From Lachnospiraceae bacterium (GTDB lineage: Bacteria; Bacillota_A; Clostridia; Lachnospirales; Lachnospiraceae), in the NCBI GenBank assembly GCA_009911175.1, contig QXWX01000168.1, positions 1 through 8,535 on the forward strand: DNA of 8,535 nucleotides, read 5' to 3'. The stretch's first letter is position 1. Each line of letters begins with the position of its first letter. Below are positions 1 through 6,344 of this stretch, in pieces. The notes under the pieces were generated by a model that saw only the letters and a list, made by a program, of their open reading frames with translations, was not told the DNA's origin and did not search any database. The position numbers and the translations under genes were made by a program.

Positions 1-96
1 AATAGTTCAATAAATAATGATCTCAGTATAGCAAAGTTTTGTGAGCTTTACCAGACGCCATCTTTTGAAGCGCTTACAAAAGATACTGTGTATTAA
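1..96 (+). CDS. possible 3' end of a gene cut by the left window edge
   Basis: Frame 1 is open from the first base for 31 codons to a TAA at 94-96. It reads as a mixed polar/hydrophobic peptide ending in SFEALTKDTVY, which is more protein-like than the other frames here. The base composition is slightly richer in GC than the DNA that follows. I recognise no family, there is no obvious terminator after it, and a chance open frame of this length is quite possible in such DNA. The sequence left of the window would settle it. Confidence 0.3.
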   Translation, partial: NSSINNDLSIAKFCELYQTPSFEALTKDTVY

Positions 97-602
97 CACA
101 AACATTTCAATTTGCATTTCAAAATAAAGATATTATTTTCGAGATCATTACACAAATGTATTTAATAATTTTTCTAATTTGAAAATACCGTAGATTACAC
201 AAACTTCCTTAGTCACAAAACAAAAAAGTTTTCATCATCCATACAGCCAGTATTAAAACATTAAGCGCATCAGAATATCAATCAACAAATATCTGAATCT
301 TTAAGTATCACATTTAAACATTATTTTCTTTATTACAAGATCTTTCTATTAATCTTCTGTCAGCTCCTTCTTCTTATTCATTTTCATTAATAGATTAACA
401 CATTTATATAAAAATCACCATAGTATTTTACTCATCTATTCAACCTATTACAATAATAAATCGGTTTATTCATAGTAAACGCACAAGGATATTAACAATT
501 CGCATTTCCCGCCAGTTAATTCCTTCTACATTTTATGATAGATAATCATATATAAAAATTCATATACGTGTAATTTACGTTAAAAATAACAAAGTCTATA
601 TT
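97..602. other. AT-rich stretch with no supported gene
   Basis: I read both strands and found no open frame with a convincing start and ribosome binding site. Minus-strand scraps exist, such as a short frame ending in NKKKELTED near 370-400 and an 11-codon MRIVNILVRLL frame near 480-510. Each is stopped quickly and none has support beyond itself. The stretch may be decayed DNA or simple intergenic sequence between the left-edge gene tail and the terminator at 603-643. Confidence 0.5.
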
Positions 603-643
603 AAAAGGCTGGAACTCTGTCAAAACAAAGCTCTCAGCCTTTT
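603..643 (-). terminator. bidirectional-looking terminator after the 338-residue protein gene
   Basis: AAAAGGCTG (603-611) and CAGCCTTTT (635-643) form a 9-bp stem around a 23-base loop, so a U-run follows the hairpin on both strands. It lies about 140 bp past the stop of the minus-strand gene at 784-1800 and probably ends that transcript. The run of four T's is short, so it may be a moderate terminator. Confidence 0.6.
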
Positions 644-655
644 ATGCGCCTTTAG

Positions 656-690
656 AATTTTTGAAAGATCAACATAGTAGTTCAAAAATT
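656..690. repeat. 10-bp inverted repeat
   Basis: AATTTTTGAA (656-665) is mirrored exactly by TTCAAAAATT (681-690) around a 15-base loop. Read on the plus strand it is followed by TTTCTG, and on the minus strand it sits between the gene at 784-1800 and the terminator at 603-643. It could be a second transcript-end hairpin or a protein-binding dyad. The stem is almost all A/T, so it would be a weak RNA hairpin. Confidence 0.5.
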
Positions 691-723
691 TTTCTGACAA
701 TTTACTTACACAGTTTTTCTGAC
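689..723. repeat. direct repeat of TTTTTCTGAC, 25 bp apart
   Basis: TTTTTCTGAC occurs at 689-698 and again at 714-723, separated by 15 bases. The second copy sits inside a stretch (TTACACAG then TTTTTCTGACGTACCC) that faintly resembles insertion-sequence ends. No transposase is visible in the window, so the repeat is reported only as a repeat. Confidence 0.45.
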
Positions 724-783
724 GTACCCAATAACTTACCGCTGCGTTTTTCCTGTATACTAAATTTATTTGCTATGAAATTT

Positions 784-1800
784 TTACGGATTCCAGTTCC
801 AATATGAATAAAATAGTTTTCCTAAGTCTTTTGCTTTTTCCTGCACATAGCCTCTTGCATATCCTGGTAGTTGCGTTGCTATATACTCAGCGCACCGTTC
901 ATTCCATGGTTTTAACAATTCCTGAAATCTGTTTACTGCTTTTTCCACTGACCTGTTATCTGTCGGGTTCATCTCGGAAAAGGCTTTCATGATTTCCGAA
1001 ATAATCTGTGTATTTGACGCGACAGCCAGGCTTCCCCCTATATAGTATCCTTTCCAACGGCTATTCTGCTCCTCTGATAAAGCAATTTCTATCCACTCTT
1101 TATTTTTCTCCAATTTTTGCTCTATCCTTCTCTCCACCGCATTACTTAAAATATCTGCCTGATCCTTTGTCAATCCCAGTTCTGGCTTATAAGCATACAC
1201 CCTTGCCATACCCATCTTCATATAATCATCATAGCCACAAGGGTTATTTCCTCCGATTACCTCCTGGAGATAATTTCCTGTTTTATGAATTGCTGACACC
1301 TCTTTATATGTGAACTCTTTTCCCTCGATACGGAATTTTGTTTTCAGATTTTCTAACGTATTCGCAACCCCATTTTTTAAATTCTCTTTCATTTCATCCA
1401 CAAGGTTATATGCCCCTCTAAAAAGACTAACACAATAAGTAAGACTCCTATCCAAGGCCCATGATACTGCCCTTCCAGCACCAGCAATATATCCATGGAA
1501 ATCATATGTGCTAATCTCCCCCTTTGCATATTGTTCAAATATATTTATATATTGGTCAAAATCACTCAAAAAATATTCATTTTTAAGAACTATAACACAA
1601 TCCTCTTTTTTGGGCTTTGGAGCAGTTAAAATATGCGGGGTATTTTCATCCAAATGAAGCGCTATAGAATCCATCCGCTTTTCTTCTGGCAGACACTTTC
1701 CCTGCAACAACTTTGTCACATTGCTTTCCTGTAGCGGTTTTATGGTCTCTGCTTCTTTTACCCACTCATTTTTTGTATATGCGACATTCGATACTACCAT
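784..1800 (-). CDS. unrecognised 338-residue protein, second gene of a two-gene unit
   Basis: This is a complete ORF with start ATG at 1798-1800, preceded by a good ribosome binding site (AGGAAAGGGG, 8 bases upstream on the minus strand). I do not recognise the family. There is no signal peptide and no clear membrane segment. The protein is mostly charged and probably helical. A short small-residue segment (YIGGSLAVAS, around residues 252-261) is the only hydrophobic patch, and aromatic residues cluster at the C-terminus (YSYWNWNP). Four cysteines are spread without a motif. The gene lies 99 bp downstream of the secreted PPC/Ig-like protein gene on the same strand with a hairpin between them, so the two are probably co-transcribed and may act together. 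Its base composition matches its partner and is clearly less AT-rich than the peptide cluster on the right. A cytoplasmic partner, effector or immunity role are all possible, but none is shown by the sequence. Confidence 0.85.
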   Translation of the reverse strand: MVVSNVAYTKNEWVKEAETIKPLQESNVTKLLQGKCLPEEKRMDSIALHLDENTPHILTAPKPKKEDCVIVLKNEYFLSDFDQYINIFEQYAKGEISTYDFHGYIAGAGRAVSWALDRSLTYCVSLFRGAYNLVDEMKENLKNGVANTLENLKTKFRIEGKEFTYKEVSAIHKTGNYLQEVIGGNNPCGYDDYMKMGMARVYAYKPELGLTKDQADILSNAVERRIEQKLEKNKEWIEIALSEEQNSRWKGYYIGGSLAVASNTQIISEIMKAFSEMNPTDNRSVEKAVNRFQELLKPWNERCAEYIATQLPGYARGYVQEKAKDLGKLFYSYWNWNP

Positions 1801-1830
1801 TATTCGATCCCCTTTCCTAATATATACTTA

Positions 1831-1858
1831 TAGCTACAGAACAAAATGTCTGTAGCTA
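1831..1858 (-). promoter_or_regulatory. intercistronic hairpin without a T run
   Basis: TAGCTACAGA (1831-1840) and TCTGTAGCTA (1849-1858) form a perfect 10-bp stem with an 8-base loop between the stop of the 1900-3354 gene and the start of the 784-1800 gene. On the transcribed minus strand it is followed by TAAGTATATATT rather than a U-run. It is therefore more likely a processing, stability or partial-attenuation element than a full terminator. It would let the two genes be expressed at different levels. Confidence 0.5.
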
Positions 1859-1899
1859 CGATGTTCTTTCATATCATCAAAAGTACAGGACTTCTCAAA

Positions 1900-3354
1900 T
1901 CAGCTGGAAATATAATCAGAACGCATTAAATGATATAATCCATCCTGAAACAATATCTGCCCGTATGCACTTATCACGGCAGCATCTACATCATAGTAAT
2001 CCCTAAACGTAATTGGTCCGTTTTGCATATAGGTACATAAACCTAAAGATATTGGCAAGTCATTTGGTGATGGTTGGCCTTTTCCCAACGTCAATACAGC
2101 TATTCCATTATTTCCTGTTACACTTGTTATATGTCTAAATTTATTACCCGTATGTTCACTCCATCCTCCGCTTTCCCAAAAAAGTTCTACACTATATCCG
2201 GGTACAGGAAATCCATGTTCACTAAAAACATGTACCTCCGGGCAAAATTTATCCTTAAACCGAAAATATTTTCCTTGTGGGTAAGGTGGATACTGATTAG
2301 GACCTTCATCACCATTTAAATGAACCTGAACATTGGAAGGGCTATTACTCAAACCTGAAATCGACAACAGGTATTCTGATGAAATGAATTCTGTTTCATC
2401 AGCGAATACTTTAATATAGTTAACTCCAGGTTGAATTTTATATAAACCATTACTCTTTTTGGCCAATTTCATTTTATTTCCATCTACAGTATAAACCTCT
2501 ATTTGGTATCCCTTTACCTCCGTAGTAATAGATGCTAAAGAAATTTCCGATGACGAATTTCTCAACAAGAACCAGTCCTGATCATTAGACATATGGAGTG
2601 AAAGCTGTGGTACATTTTGACCATTGACGGTAAGTTCCGGAAGTTCGTAGGCATCATATGGGCTATTATTATATTCTAAAGCGTCATAAGAACTTTCTAC
2701 ATCTATACTCAAGGTAAGCTTAAATGTATCTGATGCGCTACCTCCTGTAGTCGCAAGAACAATCACTGCATAATTCTTTGTTTCTGCAGTATTATTTATA
2801 TATGCCAAAGACTCATCCATGGTTTTTGTTACTCCATTCGGATAAGTATTCATATAGGTTTCTGTGATTGATCCATTCAACATATTTCCTAAATATCCAT
2901 TAGCATCTATCTCATAGAGCAAAAGGTCATAATTCAAGTCCGGGTTTTGGGGGCAGACTAACGTTGCACTAAGAATCTGCTTCGGTGCCAGTGTCGTGAT
3001 GTAATAAGCAAACTCACCTTCATTTGCAATCGCTCCTGTCCATGACTGTATCACACCTGAGGCTGAGCGTGCCATGCTTGCTGGATTTAGTACATTGTCT
3101 GTCTCTGTCAGCTGAATCCCTGACTCTAAACCGGACACTAATGCTATATCTGAAACATTTAGTGGAAAATCATTTGCTTTTACCAGTTCATCAGCATTAA
3201 TTTCCTGAGGAACTTTTTCTTCAATTTCTTCAACAATCTGTACTTCCAATTCATGATCCGTACTATTCACTACTTCTGACTCTTCTGCCAGTACAGTAGT
3301 ACCTATAGATAAAATCATGCCTATAGAAACCATAACAACTAAAATTTTTCTCAT
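1900..3354 (-). CDS. secreted protein with two PPC-like domains and a C-terminal Ig-like region
   Basis: The protein has 484 residues. The start ATG (3352-3354) has AGAGGAG 6 bases upstream. Residues 1-23 are a classic signal peptide: MRKIL, a hydrophobic core, and a VLA cleavage site before EES. An acidic linker follows to about residue 100. Residues ~101-219 and ~224-338 look like two bacterial pre-peptidase C-terminal (PPC) type beta-sandwich domains. The second carries typical family marks: YNNSPYDAY near its start and NDQDWFLL. Residues ~345-480 contain an Ig-like segment with a Big_1-like VTGNNGIAVLTL strand. There is no sortase LPxTG, no C-terminal membrane anchor and no catalytic domain, so it is probably released or held loosely at the cell surface. 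PPC domains are usually attached to secreted proteases; here they occur without one. It is the first gene of a probable operon with the 338-residue protein. Confidence 0.8.
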   Translation of the reverse strand: MRKILVVMVSIGMILSIGTTVLAEESEVVNSTDHELEVQIVEEIEEKVPQEINADELVKANDFPLNVSDIALVSGLESGIQLTETDNVLNPASMARSASGVIQSWTGAIANEGEFAYYITTLAPKQILSATLVCPQNPDLNYDLLLYEIDANGYLGNMLNGSITETYMNTYPNGVTKTMDESLAYINNTAETKNYAVIVLATTGGSASDTFKLTLSIDVESSYDALEYNNSPYDAYELPELTVNGQNVPQLSLHMSNDQDWFLLRNSSSEISLASITTEVKGYQIEVYTVDGNKMKLAKKSNGLYKIQPGVNYIKVFADETEFISSEYLLSISGLSNSPSNVQVHLNGDEGPNQYPPYPQGKYFRFKDKFCPEVHVFSEHGFPVPGYSVELFWESGGWSEHTGNKFRHITSVTGNNGIAVLTLGKGQPSPNDLPISLGLCTYMQNGPITFRDYYDVDAAVISAYGQILFQDGLYHLMRSDYISS

Positions 3355-3441
3355 ATGAATCTCCTCTCATTTAATAACAAGTAGCCAATGTTCATAAAAC
3401 ACCATAGCTTGAATAACCCTGGTCTCATAATCTCATGAATA

Positions 3442-3470
3442 ATTATACGTTACCATTAATGTGATTTCCA
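3442..3470 (-). promoter_or_regulatory. sigma-A-type promoter of the secreted-protein operon
   Basis: On the minus strand a perfect TATAAT -10 box (3442-3447) lies 17 bases from TGGAAA (3465-3470), which matches 4 of 6 positions of the -35 consensus. Transcription would start near 3435 and give an 80-base leader before the ATG at 3354. No other equally good candidate lies in this stretch. Confidence 0.55.
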
Positions 3471-3484
3471 CTATCGAAGCGGAA

Positions 3485-3508
3485 ATATCTATTCCCATTA
3501 ATAGATAT
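3485..3508. repeat. dyad upstream of the promoter, possible operator
   Basis: ATATCTATT (3485-3493) and AATAGATAT (3500-3508) are exact inverted repeats of 9 bp with a 6-base spacer. They sit about 15 bp upstream of the -35 box of the secreted-protein operon, where an activator would bind. No regulator gene is visible in the window. The sequence is A/T-rich, so chance is not excluded. Confidence 0.35.
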
Positions 3509-3726
3509 ACATATATTTTAAGCCATATCGTCGCTGTGTCATATAAATCTGCCTTTAAAATTCAGATATAATAGTAGTTCTATTTTTAGTTGGTCCTGAG
3601 ACTGATTATGTTGTCCTAATCGGACTTTCTACGGTTCTGTTTCTCTAGTGCATTACAAAAAAATGCTACCTTTGTTATTTTTGAATTGTTTTCTAAGACA
3701 CTTTCTGATGATACTTACCTTCTTTA
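3509..3726. other. stretch without an intact gene; possible continuation of a decayed gene
   Basis: No intact gene is visible. Two minus-strand frames look somewhat coding-like: a 15-codon frame from ATG at 3740 (3693-3740, beginning MVELDKEGKYHQ), and a frame ending near 3540 with KVRLGQHNQSQDQL. They could be further remains of the gene that begins at 3856, in shifted frames. This is inference only. Confidence 0.25.
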
Positions 3727-3856
3727 TCAAGTTCCACCATTAATAACGTTTTGTTTTATTATCTGCCTGATGCAGATGGTTGTGACCGCAAATACAAGTA
3801 TTACAAACAACATACAAGCTTTAGTAGCCGCAAAACTTTTTTAATTTTCTTTTCAT
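3727..3856 (-). pseudogene. small membrane protein or membrane-protein N-terminus, frameshifted at an A run
   Basis: A perfect AGGAGG (minus strand, 3867-3872) lies 10 bases before ATG at 3854-3856. The frame reads MKRKLKKFCGY and stops at 3821-3823. If one base is removed from the six-A run, the frame instead continues from Ser-Phe into AATKACMLFVILVFAVTTIC (from 3831) and ends at the TGA at 3727-3729. That makes a 43-residue protein with a basic N-terminus and one clear membrane segment. Basic head plus membrane helix is the usual layout of a small membrane protein or of a sensor protein's N-terminus. I infer a one-base insertion. Slippage during transcription at the A run is possible but less likely, because the run is short. 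The slippery A AAA AAG heptamer is present, but a -1 shift leads to a different frame. Confidence 0.4.
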
Positions 3857-3903
3857 TAATATCTGACCTCCTCTCATACATTTCTACTTATCCAATTACC
3901 ATT

Positions 3904-4183
3904 TTAGTTGATAGAATATGGGCTAATTGGTTTCAATGGCAAACTCATTCTTACACTATCCCCCTCTCTTAAACTGTCTCTAAAATCCAACCATCCCATC
4001 ATATCCCGCTTATTTACTTTCTCTTTTCTATATATAAAAGTCATTTTCTATCTTAAATGAATCTTCCAATATATCTTTCCAATAATATTCACTATTTTTA
4101 TATTTATAAATATCTTTTAATCATTCCGAGCTCATTTTTTTGAAATATCGTAACTTTTCGAAATTTACCACTTTAATTAGCAC
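3904..4183 (-). pseudogene. decayed reading frame of about 90 codons, family not recognised
   Basis: On the minus strand a frame opens with GTG at 4181-4183 (a second GTG at 4169-4171), is interrupted once by TGA at 4121-4123, and runs on through KNSEYYWKDILEDSFKIEND to TAG at 4028-4030. One frame over, an ORF of 46 codons (3904-4044, starting MTFIYRKEKVNKRDMMGW) continues with WLDFRDSLREGDSVRMSLPL to TAA at 3904-3906. Joining the two with a one-base deletion in the TATATATAG stretch gives a continuous, convincing protein text. Neither piece has a good ribosome binding site. I do not recognise the family. The 46-codon ORF alone could be a real small protein, but lack of a start signal argues against it. 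Confidence 0.35.
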
Positions 4184-4187
4184 TTAC

Positions 4188-4247
4188 TTACATTTCATGA
4201 AAAACGATAATGTTTCCTTGTTTTATTATATACAAGTCATATAACAT
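4188..4247 (-). CDS. doubtful 19-codon ORF directly after the ABC transporter gene
   Basis: The ATG at 4245-4247 is separated by only two bases from the TAA of the ABC transporter gene, and the frame reads MLYDLYIIKQGNIIVFHEM before TAA. It has no ribosome binding site of its own and could be translated only by coupling to the gene above. It may equally be the original start of the decayed frame at 3904-4183, displaced by a frameshift, or mere chance. Confidence 0.15.
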   Translation of the reverse strand: MLYDLYIIKQGNIIVFHEM

Positions 4248-4249
4248 CT

Positions 4250-5950
4250 TTATCTGGTTTTGCATCCAATGAAATCTCGGAAATCTGCATTTGAGCTTAG
4301 TAACTCATCATATTTTCCATATGCTACAACAGTTCCGTTTTCAAGTAAAAGAATCAAATCATTTTCCGATAAATAACTAATATTATGTAAAACTGTTATG
4401 ATTGTCTTGTTTTTTAAAGAAGACAAAACCTTTGTTATTATAAAATTTTCGGAAATCGTATCTGTATTCGAAGTAGCTTCATCAAGTATAAAAATCGGCG
4501 CATCTTTCAAAAGCGCTCTGGCCAGAGATAACTTCTGCCTTTGGCCGCCAGATAACAAAGCTCCTTTATCTCCAATAACATAGTCTAAAGATTTTTCTTT
4601 TATCATTTTAGATAATCCACACATTTCTATAACTTCATTAACTTTGTCTTTTGGATAATTCCTATATAAACAGATATTATTTCGTATTGTATCGTTAAAC
4701 AAATATACTTCCTGGCTCACAACTGAAAACATACTACGATATAAAGATAAATCTATATCTGTAATATTGAACCCTGAGATAGAAATTGTTCCAAAATTAA
4801 CATCATATAATCTTAATAGCAAATTGAGGATAGTCGTTTTTCCCGATCCATTAAGACCTATAATAGCCAACTTTGTATTTTGAGGTACTTTAAAGGATGC
4901 ATTATTTAAAATAGGTTTATTCTCATCATATGCAAACGTAACACTGTCAAATGTAATATCATAATTAGACAATGTTGAAATATATCCTTTTTTATCTTCC
5001 TCTAAAGACATAAAATCATTAAATCGATTAATGGATGGAAAAATTTTATATAAATGCTGTTTAATATTAACGATTGCTGTTATAGGTGATGTCACATAAA
5101 CACTATAAGTAATAAAGGCCATTATATTACCTAATGTTGTTTCGGATGCAAATATCTGCACAGCTCCAAAAATATACACTCCTGAAATCATGAATTGTAC
5201 AAGTCCCATATCAACAGCGCTACTATATATATACACACAACTCAACTTTTTATTTTGTGTTATCTCATCTTGCTTTTTCGAATCAAACTCAAGAGCCTTT
5301 TTGCTCTTCAAATCAAACAGTTTTACATCCCTTATTCCAGAAAATGTATCTCCAAACCACTTAGCATATCTCTCGTTTGATTCTATAAGTCTATTCATAA
5401 TTAATTGGTTTTTCTTTGCAAAAAAAGAAGTAATAATATATTTAATCGGAATCAAAAGCATTACCAGAAAAGCCAATTTATAGTTTAAAATAAACAGACC
5501 AATAACTCCACCACATATGGTAAAAATTTGTGTAAATGCAAAAAACAGACTTTGATCAGCTATTTGACATATAGAATCAATATCTGTATGTATCATTGTA
5601 AAAATTTGCGAATGATTTTTTTTATTAAAACACTTCATTTTTACCTGATATAAATGATCAACTGCCTTCTTCGATAATGAGAATTTTAATCTACTCTGCA
5701 TAGAGATTCTCACTCTCTCCCGAAGCAAATCCAATATAACAGTTAACAAATTAAGCAGTAACATTAGTAGAACCAACTTAATTAATAATGACTTATTTCC
5801 TGCAATAAACCCATCATCCACCATTATGCTATTAATGATAGGTAGCAGCAGGCTAAAACCAGCCGACATTATTAGACATAAAACTATGATAAGTATATTT
5901 TTTTTATACGGATATAACAAATTCCAGAATTGAACTACTATCTTTTTCAT
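4250..5950 (-). CDS. ABC exporter half-transporter (membrane domain plus ATPase), no C39 peptidase
   Basis: The protein has 566 residues, the usual length of a type I half-exporter that works as a dimer. The membrane domain has about six segments (roughly residues 18-40, 56-76, 134-155, 157-178, 245-267 and 275-295). The ATPase domain is complete: Walker A GLNGSGKTT (365-373), Q-loop Gln413 in SQEVYLFND, signature LSGGQ (466-470), Walker B FILDEA with Asp490-Glu491, and H-loop His522. It begins directly with MKKIVVQFWN and lacks the N-terminal C39 Cys-peptidase of self-processing bacteriocin exporters, so any leader must be cut by another enzyme. The S8 peptidase encoded divergently is the obvious candidate. 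The start ATG (5948-5950) has no good ribosome binding site of its own and follows a 10-codon leader ORF by two bases. Export of the peptide made by the cluster is inferred from context. Confidence 0.9.
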   Translation of the reverse strand: MKKIVVQFWNLLYPYKKNILIIVLCLIMSAGFSLLLPIINSIMVDDGFIAGNKSLLIKLVLLMLLLNLLTVILDLLRERVRISMQSRLKFSLSKKAVDHLYQVKMKCFNKKNHSQIFTMIHTDIDSICQIADQSLFFAFTQIFTICGGVIGLFILNYKLAFLVMLLIPIKYIITSFFAKKNQLIMNRLIESNERYAKWFGDTFSGIRDVKLFDLKSKKALEFDSKKQDEITQNKKLSCVYIYSSAVDMGLVQFMISGVYIFGAVQIFASETTLGNIMAFITYSVYVTSPITAIVNIKQHLYKIFPSINRFNDFMSLEEDKKGYISTLSNYDITFDSVTFAYDENKPILNNASFKVPQNTKLAIIGLNGSGKTTILNLLLRLYDVNFGTISISGFNITDIDLSLYRSMFSVVSQEVYLFNDTIRNNICLYRNYPKDKVNEVIEMCGLSKMIKEKSLDYVIGDKGALLSGGQRQKLSLARALLKDAPIFILDEATSNTDTISENFIITKVLSSLKNKTIITVLHNISYLSENDLILLLENGTVVAYGKYDELLSSNADFRDFIGCKTR

Positions 5951-5952
5951 TT

Positions 5953-5985
5953 TTACTTATAATGATGTTTATAAAAGCAAAACAT
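5953..5985 (-). CDS. 10-codon leader ORF coupled to the ABC transporter gene
   Basis: The minus strand carries GGAAAGG (5994-6000) 8 bases before ATG at 5983-5985. The frame MFCFYKHHYK ends with TAA at 5953-5955, two bases before the ATG of the ABC transporter. The transporter's own start lacks a Shine-Dalgarno sequence, so the best ribosome binding site upstream of it serves this mini-ORF. That layout fits translational coupling, or control of transporter synthesis by the leader. I know of no family for the peptide, and its product probably has no function of its own. Confidence 0.4.
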   Translation of the reverse strand: MFCFYKHHYK

Positions 5986-6192
5986 CCTAATTGCCTTTCC
6001 TTTTTAATATTGTGTTCCAATACACCCTAGGTATTAGACTTTCAATCATTACTCTTAATAGAAAGAATAATACTAAAGAGATTAGAGATATACATTTCTT
6101 TTATACCTCTTGCAGAACTATATAAGAATTTTCCCCATAGTGACCCACAAAAAAATCAATTATATATTTTATCAAAAATATCTTATTTCTAC

Positions 6193-6222
6193 TTGTTTAT
6201 ATTGCTGTATTTATGTTATGAT
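6193..6222 (+). promoter_or_regulatory. candidate promoter of the S8 peptidase gene
   Basis: TTGTTT (6193-6198) and TATGAT (6217-6222) are spaced by 18 bases and match the sigma-A boxes at 4 and 5 of 6 positions. Start of transcription near 6229 would give a leader of about 115 bases before the ATG at 6345. The A/T-rich background makes chance matches common. I found no comparably clean promoter for the divergent ABC transporter gene in 5986-6190. Confidence 0.4.
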
Positions 6223-6331
6223 ATTCACAAACAAATTAGGTTGATTGGTGATACGCATCTCTCCAAAATAAAACTTATTTATTAATGTCATTATTTTTTA
6301 TAGATAACTCACAATATGAATACCCAAAAAT

Positions 6332-6337
6332 AGGAGG
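6332..6337 (+). promoter_or_regulatory. ribosome binding site that fixes the S8 peptidase start
   Basis: A perfect AGGAGG lies 7 bases before ATG at 6345. The longer alternative start at 6285 in the same frame has no ribosome binding site, and the 20 residues it would add do not look like part of the peptidase. The gene therefore starts at 6345. Confidence 0.85.
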
Positions 6338-6344
6338 ACAACAT

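Noticed and set aside
804..1313. Plus-strand ORFs of 62 and 101 codons
   Set aside because: They lie wholly antisense to the 338-residue protein gene, which has a good start signal.
3820..3845. Programmed -1 frameshift at the A AAA AAG heptamer
   Set aside because: A -1 shift here leads to VLRLLKLVCCL and a stop, not into the membrane-helix frame, which needs the opposite shift.
3743..3856. Possible Cys-rich precursor peptide: frame MKRKLKKFCGY, stop, then VVCNTCICGHNH
   Set aside because: The Cys-containing part lies after an in-frame TAA, and the same DNA in the next frame gives a clear membrane helix. Only four cysteines are involved and no repeat pattern is seen.
3751..3972. 73-codon plus-strand ORF (MFYYLPDADGCDRKY...)
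   Set aside because: It starts with TTG, has no ribosome binding site, and lies antisense to the two decayed minus-strand genes; its text is best explained as their shadow.
5190..5483. Plus-strand ORFs of 97 and 61 codons
   Set aside because: They are antisense to the membrane domain of the ABC exporter and have no start signals.
6042..6095. 17-codon minus-strand ORF MYISNLFSIILSIKSND with AAGAGG upstream
   Set aside because: The ribosome binding site is weak and 10 bases away, the peptide has no distinctive features, and such short frames are common in this composition.
6285..6344. Longer start for the S8 peptidase (20 extra residues, MSLFFIDNSQYEY...)
   Set aside because: No ribosome binding site before 6285, while a perfect AGGAGG stands 7 bases before the ATG at 6345.
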